Shown in pieces: positions 45,556 through 54,929 of a DNA stretch of 64,000 bases. The DNA comes from Pseudomonas sp. GD03919 (lineage in GTDB: Bacteria; Pseudomonadota; Gammaproteobacteria; Pseudomonadales; Pseudomonadaceae): the NCBI RefSeq assembly GCF_029814935.1, contig NZ_CP104582.1, positions 4,464,001-4,528,000 on the forward strand. Reading direction: 5' to 3'. The notes below the pieces were generated by a model. That model searched no databases and was not told where the DNA came from. It worked only from the letters and a program-made list of their open reading frames with translations. Both the position numbers and the translations under genes were made by a program. Every line of letters starts with the position of its first letter. The first letter of the stretch is position 1.

Positions 45556-48132
45556 ATGGAACTGAACACCTATCAGAGCCAGGTGATCCGCGACCTGGAG
45601 ACATTCATCAAGCGCTGGCAGGCCTGCAACGATAGCGTGCTGGCTTACCGTGCACATTGGGACGACGTCGGCGCAGTAAAGATGCCCGGCTACAAAGCCG
45701 CGCAGCACAGCGCCCCGCAGGTGTGCGCCAAAGTGCCCACGGCAGGCGGCAAGACCCTGATTGGTCTGCATGCGACGGAGGCCATTTTTCGCGGCCTACA
45801 ACGGCGCCAGGGGGATGCACGGCTGTGCATCTGGTTGGTGCCTTCATTATCGATTTTGCAGCAAGTGCTAACGGCGTTGCGCAACCCCGATCACCCATAC
45901 CGACAGACGCTCAATCGTTTGTTCGATGGCCGGGTAACGGTATTGGACAAGAGCGAATTGCTCGCTGGCGGCCAGTTCAGCCTCGACGAAGTACGCGACG
46001 GCCTTGTGCTGACCGTGCTCAGCTACGACAGCCTGCGCGCGACCAATAAAGAAAACCGCAAGCTGTACCAGGAAAACAGCGCACTGGAAGACTTCAGTGA
46101 AACCGCATTGGCACTGGCAGAAGGCACCGACCCCGCCTCGCTGGTCGCGGCCATGGCCGGCCTCAACCCTGTGGTTATCGTCGACGAGAGCCATAACGTC
46201 ACCAGCGGCCTCTCTCAGGAGATGCTCTGTAACCTCAACCCCGCTTTTGTGTTTGAGCTGACAGCTACGCCGCGCGAAGGCGCCAATATCATCAGCTTCG
46301 CCGACGCGATGGCGCTGCGTGATCAGCACATGGTCAAGCTCCCGGTCATCGTGCAAAACCTGCCGGATCAGGAGGCAGTGCTCAGCCGCGCCATCGATTT
46401 GCGCGCTCGCCTGGAAGCCGAAGCGAGTGCCGAGCAAGCAGACGGCGGCTGCCGGATCAGACCTATCGTGCTGGTGCAGGCCGAAAGCAAGAGCAAGGAT
46501 GCCGCTCTGACCTTCGAGAAGGCCAAGGCCGAACTGCTCAATCGCGGTGTGCCAGAAGACTGGATCAAGATCAAAACGGCCAATCTGGACGAACTGAAAG
46601 GTATCGACCTGAGCGCGGCGGATTGCCCGGTACGCTTCATCATTACCATCAATGCGCTCAAGGAAGGCTGGGACTGCCCGTTCGCCTACATCCTGGCCAC
46701 CCTGGCTGATCGCTCGTCTGCCGTGGATGTGGAGCAGATTCTTGGCCGCATCCTGCGCCAGCCTTATGTGCGCCCGCATGGCCGTGAGCAGTTGAACATG
46801 AGTTATGTGCTGACCTCTTCGGCACAGTTTGGCCAGACGCTGGAAAAGATCGTCGCCGGTCTCAACCGGGCCGGCTTCAGCCGTCGAGACTTTCGTGCCC
46901 GCGACGAATCTCAGGCGCCGGTGGCCGTGGCACCGAGCACAGGAAAAACGCCACCACCGAGCGCATCTGGATCGCTCTTTGACTCACCAACCACGACGCC
47001 AGCGCAAGCGCCCGTTAGCAGCTCAGCTAACGCAACAGTTGAAGACATTATGGCGTTTGCCCTGCAAGCCAACGCCGAGCTTGAACAGGCCAGTCAGGCC
47101 TTGAACGGCAACTACCAGGCACAGGAAGTAAGGAACGCCATGGATGTTTACCCGATTCGCCAAGCCTTTGCCGAGCAGGTGGCAGCCTTGCGTTTACCGC
47201 AGTTCTTTCAGGTAATGCCCGGTTCCTCCCTGTTCGAGCAGGGGCATGTCTTTCTCGAACGCGATGCCTTGCTGTCGGGCTTCCAGATTGCAGATTGCGA
47301 CGTCAATGATTTTGCCGTGGCCCCGGCCAGCGGCGATCTGATCAAGCTGGATTTGCTCAAGGTCGGAGAGTCGGCAGGGGATTACGAGCCTACGCGGGTA
47401 AGACTCAAGGATCAGGAGATTCGTCGGTGGCGCGATTACCTGTCAAACCTTGATGCGGATGCCAAGCGCCGGCAATTGAGCGGGCTGGTCAACAACTGGA
47501 TCGGCAAGATGCCGCCATTGGCTGACAGTGATTTGCTGGCCTACATCAACAAGATCCTGGCGCGCCTGAGCCCTGGGGATCTGGAGTTGGTCGTAGAGCA
47601 ACAGCACGCTTATGTCGATGCCATTCGCAAACGCGTGCGCAAGGAAATTCAGCAATTCGCACGCAAGCGCTTCAAGGAATGGCTTGGCCTGGGCAAGATC
47701 GAGCTGCGTGAAAATCATGCGCTGTCGAGCGAGATCGCACCCCGGCACACCTCTGCCATCGCCACGGAAAACAGCCTGTACCTGCGTGAAGAACGAGGCA
47801 ATGGCCTGGAAGAACGCATGGCCGACTTCCTGATGGACTGCGACAACGTTCGCTGGTGGCATCGCAACCTTGTCAACAAAGGTTTCGTACTCAACGGAGC
47901 ACTCAATCACTATCCCGACTTTATCGTGTGCCTGAAATCGGGAGTGATCGTCTTGTTGGAAACCAAAGGCAGCGATAGGGACAACTCCGATAGCGCCGCG
48001 AAAATCGAACTGGGAAGTCTCTGGGAAGCACGAGCCGGGATTAAATACCGCTACCGGATGGTGTTTGAGACGGATCCATTGGATGGGGCGATTACCTGGG
48101 CGCAGGCCTGTGATTTGGTCAAAGCGCTTTGA
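45556..48132 (+). CDS. res: Type III-like restriction subunit (Res) helicase-nuclease
   Basis: 858 residues. Superfamily 2 helicase motifs: Walker A P61-TAGGKT, Walker B D210-E-S-H213, motif III LTATPR, and motif VI region QILGRILRQP. Near the C-terminus the PD-(D/E)xK nuclease is intact: D788 (HYPDFIV), E802 and K804 (LLETKG). With Mod it would cut DNA carrying unmethylated sites after ATP-driven movement. AAGGAG lies upstream of ATG 45556. GC content is uniformly high, unlike the core of mod. A short Ser/Thr/Pro/Ala-rich linker is at about residues 455-495. Confidence 0.9.
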   Translation: MELNTYQSQVIRDLETFIKRWQACNDSVLAYRAHWDDVGAVKMPGYKAAQHSAPQVCAKVPTAGGKTLIGLHATEAIFRGLQRRQGDARLCIWLVPSLSILQQVLTALRNPDHPYRQTLNRLFDGRVTVLDKSELLAGGQFSLDEVRDGLVLTVLSYDSLRATNKENRKLYQENSALEDFSETALALAEGTDPASLVAAMAGLNPVVIVDESHNVTSGLSQEMLCNLNPAFVFELTATPREGANIISFADAMALRDQHMVKLPVIVQNLPDQEAVLSRAIDLRARLEAEASAEQADGGCRIRPIVLVQAESKSKDAALTFEKAKAELLNRGVPEDWIKIKTANLDELKGIDLSAADCPVRFIITINALKEGWDCPFAYILATLADRSSAVDVEQILGRILRQPYVRPHGREQLNMSYVLTSSAQFGQTLEKIVAGLNRAGFSRRDFRARDESQAPVAVAPSTGKTPPPSASGSLFDSPTTTPAQAPVSSSANATVEDIMAFALQANAELEQASQALNGNYQAQEVRNAMDVYPIRQAFAEQVAALRLPQFFQVMPGSSLFEQGHVFLERDALLSGFQIADCDVNDFAVAPASGDLIKLDLLKVGESAGDYEPTRVRLKDQEIRRWRDYLSNLDADAKRRQLSGLVNNWIGKMPPLADSDLLAYINKILARLSPGDLELVVEQQHAYVDAIRKRVRKEIQQFARKRFKEWLGLGKIELRENHALSSEIAPRHTSAIATENSLYLREERGNGLEERMADFLMDCDNVRWWHRNLVNKGFVLNGALNHYPDFIVCLKSGVIVLLETKGSDRDNSDSAAKIELGSLWEARAGIKYRYRMVFETDPLDGAITWAQACDLVKAL

Positions 48133-48200
48133 GTGGAACAGTCCTGTAAACATAAAGGTGCAATCAACAACACGAAGACTGGATAAAACACCCCAAAAGC

Positions 48201-48261
48201 TCGCGGCTGAAGCCGCTCCTACGGAACACCGCACACCCCGTAGGAGCGGCTTCAGCCGCGA
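48201..48261. repeat. Perfect 23-bp inverted repeat (REP-like)
   Basis: Arms starting TCGCGGCTGAAGCCGCTCC are exact inverted copies across a 15-base centre. It lies between res and the convergent LysR gene, near the right edge of the R-M insertion. A related CTCGCGGCTGAAGCGG occurs at the left edge near 43044. Confidence 0.85.
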
Positions 48262-48281
48262 ACACTTTACCCGCAGGGCAC

Positions 48282-49187
48282 TCAGCCACCCACCTCCCCC
48301 GTCTCCAGCTTGCGCCACAGCAAACGCACCGCCGCCTTGCGCACCAGGGCGCAGCGGTATAGGCGGATTTCCAGTGGAATCTGCCACTGCTCTGCGCCAC
48401 AGATAGTCAGTTCGCCACGGGCCAGTTCCGCAGTCACTGATAGCCGTGGCACCCAGGCCACGCCCATGCCCTGCAGGGCCATGCTCTTGAGGCTGTCGGC
48501 CATAGCGGTTTCGTACACGGTGGTCGAGCGTAATGCGCGCTGGCGTAGCAGCAGGTTGACCGAGCGACCGAGAAAGGCGCCGGCGCTGTAAGCCAGCAGC
48601 GGTACGCTCTGGCCATTGTCGAGGTCGTACAGCGGCGCGCCGGACTCGTTGACCGCGCATACCGGCAACATCGATGTGGCGCCCAGGTGCAGCGAGGGGA
48701 AGATCGCCGGGTCCATCTGCAGCGCCGCGTCAGGGTCGTAATAGGCAAGGATCAGGTCGCAGGCGCCTTCACGCAGTGAATGCACCGCTTCGCCGACGTT
48801 GGTCGCCACCAGGCGGGTGGTCAGTGGCAGACCTTCGCGGCGCAGGCGGGCGATCCATTCCGGAAAGAAACCCAGGGTCAGCGAGTGGGCGGCGGCAATC
48901 GACAGCATCTCGCCCTGCTGGCCTTCGAGGTTGTGCAGGTGGCGCACCACTTCGCCAAGCTGTTCGACCAGGCTGCGCGCGGTCACCAGGAACAACTTGC
49001 CGGACTCGGTCAGCTCGACCGGGGTGCAGGAACGGTCGACCAGGGTCAGGCCGAGCATGCCTTCCAGGCTGCGGATACGTCGGCTGAATGCCGGCTGGGT
49101 GACGAAGCGCTTTTCCGCAGCCTGGGAAAAGCTGCGGGTGGCGGCCAGGGTGACGAAGTCTTCCAGCCATTTGGTTTCCAGGTTCAT
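48282..49187 (-). CDS. LysR-family regulator (HypT/YjiE-like)
   Basis: 301 residues. The N-terminus METKWLEDF-type start (MNLETKWLEDFVTLAATRSF) and SQAAEKRFVTQPAFSRRIRS resemble the hypochlorite-responsive HypT of enterobacteria, as do AAAHSLTLGFFPEWIARL and GMGVAWVPRLSV. It diverges from aspA, so it may control aspartase. HypT senses oxidants through Met or Cys residues; that role is not shown here. Confidence 0.85.
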   Translation of the reverse strand: MNLETKWLEDFVTLAATRSFSQAAEKRFVTQPAFSRRIRSLEGMLGLTLVDRSCTPVELTESGKLFLVTARSLVEQLGEVVRHLHNLEGQQGEMLSIAAAHSLTLGFFPEWIARLRREGLPLTTRLVATNVGEAVHSLREGACDLILAYYDPDAALQMDPAIFPSLHLGATSMLPVCAVNESGAPLYDLDNGQSVPLLAYSAGAFLGRSVNLLLRQRALRSTTVYETAMADSLKSMALQGMGVAWVPRLSVTAELARGELTICGAEQWQIPLEIRLYRCALVRKAAVRLLWRKLETGEVGG

Positions 49188-49541
49188 CGCAGGCTCCGCG
49201 TGCTGATCCGGTTTGCGCCCGTGTAGGAGCCGCGCCTCGGGGCGAAGGATTTCTGGCGCCCGGCCAGAGCATTCGCCGCGAGGCGCGGCTCCTACAGAAA
49301 CAATCAGAGGGCCGACCGTGTTGCGCCGGTGGTGGGTTACGCCGCAGCGCTATCGGCGTGACATTTGACGCCGGTGGCATGCGGCTAACCCACCCTACGT
49401 TTGTCGCTAGTGCGCGGTCACTTCGACATTATGCCGATTGTGCATAGGACAGCAAGTAACGGCATTGGTAGCGAGACGGTTGGAGCCCCTATTCTATGGG
49501 TATCGCGGCACTCGCCGTATTCCCCAAGAGTCATCTCGATC
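49188..49541. promoter_or_regulatory. Divergent LysR-aspA gap containing REP-like hairpins
   Basis: 354 bp. An 18-bp inverted repeat beginning TGTAGGAGCCGCGCCTCG has arms at 49222-49239 and 49279-49296. A second repeat with GGTGGGTTACGCC and GGCTAACCCACCC covers about 49328-49398. The remaining AT-richer stretch 49420-49541 should hold the aspA promoter; no box is assigned with confidence. Confidence 0.65.
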
Positions 49542-50966
49542 ATGTCCCCTGCTGCATCTGTTCGCGTCGAAAAAGACCTGCTCGGCACCCTCGAAGTCCC
49601 CGCCGATGCCTATTACGGTATCCAGACCCTGCGCGCCGTGCAGAACTTCCGCCTGTCCGGTGTGCCGCTGTCGCATTATCCGAAGCTGGTAATCGGCCTG
49701 GCCATGGTCAAGCAGGCCTCGGCGGACGCCAACCGCGAGCTGGGCCATCTGTCCGCCGCCAAGCACACGGCAATCAGCACCGCCTGCGCACGCATCATCC
49801 AGGGCGAGTTCCACGAGCAGTTCGTGGTCGACATGATCCAGGGCGGCGCCGGCACCTCGACCAACATGAACGCCAACGAGGTCATCGCCAACATCGCGCT
49901 GGAGGCCATGGGCTTTGAGAAAGGCCAGTACCAGCACCTGCACCCGAACAACGATGTGAACATGGCGCAGTCGACCAACGACGCCTACCCGACTGCCATT
50001 CGCCTGGGCCTGCTGCTCGGCCATGACAGCCTGCTGAGTGCGCTGGACAAGCTGATTCAGTCCTTCGCCTCCAAAGGGCTGGAGTTCGGCCATGTGCTGA
50101 AGATGGGTCGCACCCAGTTGCAGGACGCCGTGCCGATGACTCTGGGTCAGGAATTCCACGCCTTCGCCACCACCCTGGGCGAAGACCTACAGCACCTGAA
50201 GATGCTCGCCCCGGCGCTGCTCACCGAGGTCAACCTGGGCGGCACCGCCATCGGCACCGGCATCAACGCCGACCCGAAATACCAGGCCCTGGCGGTCAAG
50301 CGCCTGAGCGTGATCAGCGGTCACCCGCTCAAGCCGGCGGCCGACCTGATCGAAGCCACCAGCGACATGGGCGCCTTCGTGCTGTTCTCCGGCATGCTCA
50401 AGCGCACGGCGGTCAAGCTGTCGAAGATCTGCAACGACCTGCGCCTGCTGTCCAGCGGCCCGCGTACCGGCATCAACGAAATCAACCTGCCGGCGCGTCA
50501 GCCGGGCAGCTCGATCATGCCGGGCAAGGTCAACCCGGTGATCCCCGAGGCAGTCAATCAGGTGGCCTTCGAAGTGATCGGCAACGACCTGGCGCTGACC
50601 ATGGCCGCCGAAGGTGGCCAGCTGCAGCTGAACGTGATGGAGCCGCTGATCGCCTACAAGATCTTCGACTCGATCCGCCTGCTCACCCGCGCCATGGATA
50701 TGCTGCGCGAACTGTGCATCGACGGTATCACCGCCAACGAAGCGCGCTGCCGCGAACTGATGGAAAACTCCATCGGCCTGATCACCGCGCTGAACCCCTA
50801 CATCGGCTACGAGAACGCCACGCGCATCGCCAAGGTCGCCCTGGAAAGCGGGCGCGGCGTGCTGGAACTGGTGCGCGAGGAGCAGTTGCTGGATGAGGCC
50901 ACCCTGGCCGACATTCTGCGCCCCGAGAACATGATCGCCCCACGCCTCGTGCCCCTGCAGCAGTAA
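49542..50966 (+). CDS. aspA: Aspartate ammonia-lyase (aspartase)
   Basis: 474 residues from ATG 49542. The fumarase/aspartase signature G-S-S-I-M-P-G-K-V-N is present (residues about 325-334), as are NMNANEVIAN and VNMAQSTNDAYPTAIR. It converts aspartate to fumarate and ammonium, feeding the TCA cycle. An upstream in-frame start at 49401 adds 47 residues without family support. Asparaginase at 58198 would supply its substrate. Confidence 0.97.
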   Translation: MSPAASVRVEKDLLGTLEVPADAYYGIQTLRAVQNFRLSGVPLSHYPKLVIGLAMVKQASADANRELGHLSAAKHTAISTACARIIQGEFHEQFVVDMIQGGAGTSTNMNANEVIANIALEAMGFEKGQYQHLHPNNDVNMAQSTNDAYPTAIRLGLLLGHDSLLSALDKLIQSFASKGLEFGHVLKMGRTQLQDAVPMTLGQEFHAFATTLGEDLQHLKMLAPALLTEVNLGGTAIGTGINADPKYQALAVKRLSVISGHPLKPAADLIEATSDMGAFVLFSGMLKRTAVKLSKICNDLRLLSSGPRTGINEINLPARQPGSSIMPGKVNPVIPEAVNQVAFEVIGNDLALTMAAEGGQLQLNVMEPLIAYKIFDSIRLLTRAMDMLRELCIDGITANEARCRELMENSIGLITALNPYIGYENATRIAKVALESGRGVLELVREEQLLDEATLADILRPENMIAPRLVPLQQ

Positions 50967-50978
50967 CGGAGAACGACC

Positions 50979-51107
50979 ATGCAACCGTCACAGCCCCCCA
51001 GCGTCAAGTTCCTGTTCCGCACCCTGCATCCGCCGCGCCGCTTCTGGCCGGGCCTGGCGGGTTTCTACACCGGCGCGAGCCAGGCACCAGCTCGTCAACG
51101 CAGCTGA
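50979..51107 (+). CDS. Small open frame directly after aspA
   Basis: 42 codons from ATG 50979, which follows CGGAGAACG 12 bases after the aspA stop. The product is basic and aromatic in the middle (FLFRTLHPPRRFWPGLAGFY). Spacing and the ribosome binding site suggest it is translated, but I recognise no family. It might be the start of a gene cut by later insertions. Confidence 0.45.
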   Translation: MQPSQPPSVKFLFRTLHPPRRFWPGLAGFYTGASQAPARQRS

Positions 51108-51145
51108 GCGTCTTTCATAGGAGGCATCACCAGCCTCGATCTTCA

Positions 51146-51172
51146 GGGATGGCCTCGGCCATCCCTTTTTTT
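51146..51172 (+). terminator. Intrinsic terminator immediately before the group II intron
   Basis: GGGATGGCC (51146-51154), loop TC, GGCCATCCC (51157-51165), followed by seven T residues. It ends the aspA unit. The intron 5' end GTGCGCC starts two bases after the T-run. Confidence 0.93.
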
Positions 51173-51174
51173 GG

Positions 51175-52653
51175 GTGCGCCAGGCATGGCGCGTAGCGCC
51201 GTGACTGGCGCTGTTCGGTTCACTGTGGTGGTGAACCGGACGACTTGGAGGTGAAAGTCCTCTACACACCCGGCAAGGGGAAGTGTTAGCTGAAGGCAAG
51301 GGTGTCGCGGGCGACTGCGAATCTGAAGGAAGCCCGAGGCAAAATGCTGGCCTGACGAACAGGAAGCGGATGAGGCGGCGCAGCGGGGTGAGGTGGCCAT
51401 AATCGCCAAAGCCCGATACTTGCACGGAACGCTGCGACGTAGATCCGACAGGCATAAGCAGGAAGGTCGCGCGAATTACCCTGGGAGATCTGTACGCTTG
51501 CCATTGTGCTACCGATTGTCGAGAGGCGACGGGATGGGCGTGAACTGGGCATTCCCAGTGTCGTGGATCGCCTGATCCAGCAAGCCCTGCTGCAACAGCT
51601 CACGCCGATCTTCGATCCGCTGTTCTCGGACTATAGCTACGGCTTCCGTCCGGGCAGAAGCGCTCACCAGGCTGTCGAGATGGCCCGCACCCATGTGGCG
51701 GCGGGTCATAGGTGTTGCGTGGAACTCGATCTGGAGAAGTTCTTTGATCGGGTCAACCACGACATCCTGATGTTCTGTGTTGAGCGCCATGTCGAAGACA
51801 AACAGGTGCTCAGACTCATCCGCCGTTACCTCGAAGCGGGCGTCATGTCGGGCGGGGTTGTCAGCCATCGGCAGGAGGGGGCGCCGCAAGGCGGCCCGCT
51901 TTCGCCGCTGCTGTCGAACATCCTGCTCGATGAACTCGACCGTGAGTTGGAGCGGCGAGGCCATCGCTTCGTGCGCTATGCCGATGACGCGAACATTTAT
52001 GTCCGTAGTCCGCGTGCTGGCGAACGAGTGCTGGCCAGTGTCGAGCGGTTCCTGAATCACCGTCTGAAACTGAGACTGAATCGGGACAAGAGTCGCGTGG
52101 CTGGGTCGTGGAAATGCGACTACCTGGGGTATGGAATGAGTTGGCACTCGCAGCCTAGACTGCGAGTGGCAACCATGAGCCTGCGCCGTGTGCGCGACCG
52201 TCTCAGGGAACTGCTGCGAGGGGTGCGGGGCCACAAGATGGCGAATGTCATCGAGCGGGTAAACCCGGTGCTGCGAGGCTGGGCAGGCTACTTCAAGCTC
52301 AGCCAGAGCAAGCGTCCACTGGAAGAGCTGGATGGCTGGGTCAGGCACAAACTTCGCTGTGTCATCTGGCGGCAATGGAAGCAGCCCTCTACGAGGGCGC
52401 GCAACCTGATGCGCCTGGGATTGAGCGAGGAGCGTGCCTGCAAGTCGGCCTTCAATGGCCGAGGTCCGTGGTGGAACTCAGGAGCGCCGCATATGAATCA
52501 GGCGCTGCCGAAGAAGCTATGGGACAGACTTGGACTGGTCTCGATACTGGATACGATCAATCGGCTTAACCGCATGGCCTGAACCGCCGTGTACGGAACC
52601 GTACGCACGGTGGTGTGGGAGGACGGCGGCCGTGAGGCCGCCTCCTACCCGAT
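51175..52653 (+). mobile_element. Degenerate group II intron, probably class IIC
   Basis: The 5' end reads GTGCGCCAGGCATGG, a typical bacterial group II start. The 3' part shows a domain V-like hairpin at about 52581-52615 (ACCGCCGTGTACGG with CCGTACGCACGGTGG) and a domain VI hairpin at about 52617-52650 with an unpaired A near CCTACCCGAT, the expected 3' end. It sits two bases behind an intrinsic terminator, the known target class of IIC introns. At about 1.48 kb it is short because the beginning of its reverse transcriptase gene is missing, so it likely cannot move on its own. Confidence 0.82.
51506..52582 (+). pseudogene. ltrA: Group II intron reverse transcriptase/maturase lacking its N-terminus
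   Basis: 358 residues. Reverse transcriptase blocks are present from RELGIPSVVDRLIQQALLQQL onwards, including SYGFRPGRSAHQAV and the catalytic YADD (FVRYADDANIYV), followed by a maturase region ending LVSILDTINRLNRMA. Full-length relatives have about 60-90 more residues before RELGIP, including block RT0; here the frame is preceded directly by intron domain I-like RNA sequence ending near CTGGGAGATCTGTACGC (51481-51497). A deletion at about 51498-51506 seems likely. Splicing aided by a complete maturase elsewhere remains possible. Confidence 0.85.
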
Positions 52654-52712
52654 CCTGCCATTCAAGGATGACTGCCGTAGGGTGCGTCGCGCGCGCCGCC
52701 GGTTGGTCTGCG

Positions 52713-54179
52713 TTACAGCTTCCACGCCCGGCGTAGCGTCTGCACCGCCTCGATGATTTGCGCCTCGGGCACCGCGGCAAAGCCCAGCACCAGTCCAGCG
52801 CGGGCCTCCTCGGCCGTTTCGCTGTCGGGCAGCCAGTAGTCGCTCAAGGGGGTCATCTCGATACCGGCTGCGCGGGCGGCGCCGATCAGCTCGCGTTCAC
52901 GGGCCAGGCTCTCGACCCTGATGCTTAGATGCAGGCCGGCTTCCACGGCCGGCAACGGTGAGCATCCGGGAATCGCCTGCGGCCAGGCCTCGATCAGAGC
53001 GTCGCGGCGGCTGCGCGCCGCCTGGCGCATGCGCCGCACATGACGCTGGAAGTGTCCGGCAGCGACAAATTCGGCCATCACCGCCTGGGTGCCGACCTCC
53101 GAGTGGCGTATCTCCAGCGCCTGGCGCCTGGCGAAGGGCTCGGCCAGCGCGGGCGGCAGCACCAGATAGCCCAGGCGCAGCGCCGGGAAGGCGAGCTTGC
53201 CGAAGGTGCCGATGTAGATCACCCGCTGCTGCCCATCCAGCGCTGTCAGTGGCGCGAGCGGGGTGCCGCTGTAGCGGTACTCGCCGTCGTAGTCGTCCTC
53301 GATGATCCAGCCGTTGACGCGCTTGGCCCACGCCAGCAAGGCCAGGCGCCTGGGCAGCGACAGGGTGACGCCGGTGGGGTGCTGGTGCGCGGGTGTGACA
53401 TAGGCCAGCCGGCAGTCGTGCAGACGCTGCAGGGCGTCGACGTCCAGGCCGTCATGGTCCACCGCCACGCCGCACAGCTGCGCGCCGGCCACGGCGAAGG
53501 CATGGCCCGCCGCGCGGTAGCCGGGGTTTTCGATGGCCACGCGCTCGCCCGGTTGAATCAGCAACTGCGCGCAGAGGCTGATGGCCTGCTGCGAGCCGCA
53601 GGTGATCAATATCTGCTGCGTCTCGCAGGTCAGGCCGCGGCTGCTGCGCAGATAGGCGGCGATCAGCTCGCGTAGCTGCAGGTCACCGGCCGGGTCGCCA
53701 TAGCCCAGCCGTGCCAGCGCGGGTTTGCGCCAGAAGCGCGCCTGCAGGCGTGCCCAGGTCTCGAAGGGGAACAGATCGAAAGCCGGTACACCGATGCGAA
53801 AGGCGCGCGGCGCGCCGCTCGGCGGCAGCGGCAGGTGGTGCGTGTGCAGGCGCTGCAGTGCCGGGCTGGATGCCGCTGGCGTAACGGCTGGAGAGGGCGT
53901 GGGGCGACTGCGCGCCAGTTCGGCGACATAGGTGCCATCGCCGACCCGCCCGGCCACGTAGCCCTCGGCATACAGCTGGTCCAGCGCGCGGGTCACGGTG
54001 TTGCGCGAGATGCCCAGTAGCGCGGCCAGCTCACGGCTGGCCGGCAGGCGCGTGCCACTGGCCAGGCGGCCATCGAGGATGCGCACGCGCAAGGCCTGGT
54101 ACAGCTGACGTGCCAAGCCCTGGCCGGGTTGCAGGCGAATACCGGAAAGGTCGAACGGCAATGAGGGCGAGCGGCTCAT
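52713..54179 (-). CDS. MocR-type GntR regulator with aminotransferase domain (PdxR-like)
   Basis: 488 residues from ATG 54179. N-terminal GntR winged helix (LYQALRVRILDGRLASGTRLPASRELAALLGISRNTV region), linker, then an aspartate-aminotransferase-like domain keeping the PLP lysine in GTFGKLAFPALRLGYLV and the ALLAW...DDYDGEYRY motif. MocR proteins sense pyridoxal phosphate or its adducts. An ATG at 54209 is in frame, but starting there would place the operator-like repeats inside the gene. It diverges from a PaiB-like gene. Confidence 0.88.
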   Translation of the reverse strand: MSRSPSLPFDLSGIRLQPGQGLARQLYQALRVRILDGRLASGTRLPASRELAALLGISRNTVTRALDQLYAEGYVAGRVGDGTYVAELARSRPTPSPAVTPAASSPALQRLHTHHLPLPPSGAPRAFRIGVPAFDLFPFETWARLQARFWRKPALARLGYGDPAGDLQLRELIAAYLRSSRGLTCETQQILITCGSQQAISLCAQLLIQPGERVAIENPGYRAAGHAFAVAGAQLCGVAVDHDGLDVDALQRLHDCRLAYVTPAHQHPTGVTLSLPRRLALLAWAKRVNGWIIEDDYDGEYRYSGTPLAPLTALDGQQRVIYIGTFGKLAFPALRLGYLVLPPALAEPFARRQALEIRHSEVGTQAVMAEFVAAGHFQRHVRRMRQAARSRRDALIEAWPQAIPGCSPLPAVEAGLHLSIRVESLARERELIGAARAAGIEMTPLSDYWLPDSETAEEARAGLVLGFAAVPEAQIIEAVQTLRRAWKL

Positions 54180-54189
54180 GAGGATTGCG

Positions 54190-54236
54190 ATTGGCTCTAT
54201 GAAAGTCATCCAAAATGGATCTTACATCAGGCCAAT
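54190..54236. promoter_or_regulatory. Operator-like repeats between the MocR and PaiB-like genes
   Basis: A perfect ATCCA-AAA-TGGAT palindrome at 54208-54220 lies inside a wider inverted pair ATTGGC (54190-54195) and GCCAAT (54231-54236). Nested repeats in a divergent gap fit a site for the MocR protein; this is inference. Confidence 0.6.
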
Positions 54237-54277
54237 AGCCTACCTAGCATGGCTTCATCACATCAGGAGATGCCGCC

Positions 54278-54910
54278 ATGTACTGCCCCGCCGCCTTTCG
54301 CCAGGACGACCTGCCCAGCCTGCACGCGCAGATACAGTCCAGTGGACTGGCCATCGTGACCAGCACTGGCGCACAGGGCCTTCAAGCCAGCCATCTGCCG
54401 CTGTTGCTTGAACCTGGCGAAGGCGAGTTCGGCACCCTGTACGGCCACTTCGCCAGCGCCAATGGGCACTGGCACGATCTGGCCGCTGGCGCCGAGGCAC
54501 TGGTGGTATTCAGCGGTGCGGACGCCTACGTGCATCCCGGCTGGTACCCGGCCAAGGCCGAGCACGGCAAGGTGGTGCCGACCTGGAATTACATCGCCGT
54601 GCATGCCTGGGGCCAGGCCGAAGTGTTCGACGAGCCCGAGCGCCTGCTCGAGCTGGTCAGCCGCCTCAGCGACCGCCACGAACAAGGCCGCGCGCAGCCC
54701 TGGGCGGTCAGCGATGCGCCGCGCGAGTACATCGACGCCATGCTGCGCGCCATCGTCGGTTTCGCCCTGCCGATCCGCCGACTCGAAGGTAAATGGAAGC
54801 TCAGCCAGAACCGCTCAGCCAGCGACCAGGCCGGCGTGCGTACCGGCCTGGCAACGTCCAACAACCCGCGCGACCACGAATTGGCAGCGCAGATGAATCC
54901 CGCCGACTGA
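54278..54910 (+). CDS. PaiB-type FMN-binding negative regulator-like protein
   Basis: 210 residues with the PaiB/FMN-binding split-barrel pattern: MYCPAAFRQDDLPSLHAQI, ASHLPLLL, GHFASANGHW, VHPGWYPAKAEHGKVVPTWNY and KLSQNRSASDQAGV near the C-terminus. In Bacillus PaiB acts with the acetyltransferase PaiA. Here a GNAT gene (broken) follows after 19 bp, giving the same pairing. AGGAG precedes ATG 54278. Confidence 0.9.
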   Translation: MYCPAAFRQDDLPSLHAQIQSSGLAIVTSTGAQGLQASHLPLLLEPGEGEFGTLYGHFASANGHWHDLAAGAEALVVFSGADAYVHPGWYPAKAEHGKVVPTWNYIAVHAWGQAEVFDEPERLLELVSRLSDRHEQGRAQPWAVSDAPREYIDAMLRAIVGFALPIRRLEGKWKLSQNRSASDQAGVRTGLATSNNPRDHELAAQMNPAD

Positions 54911-54929
54911 TCACCAAAGGAAGGCCATC

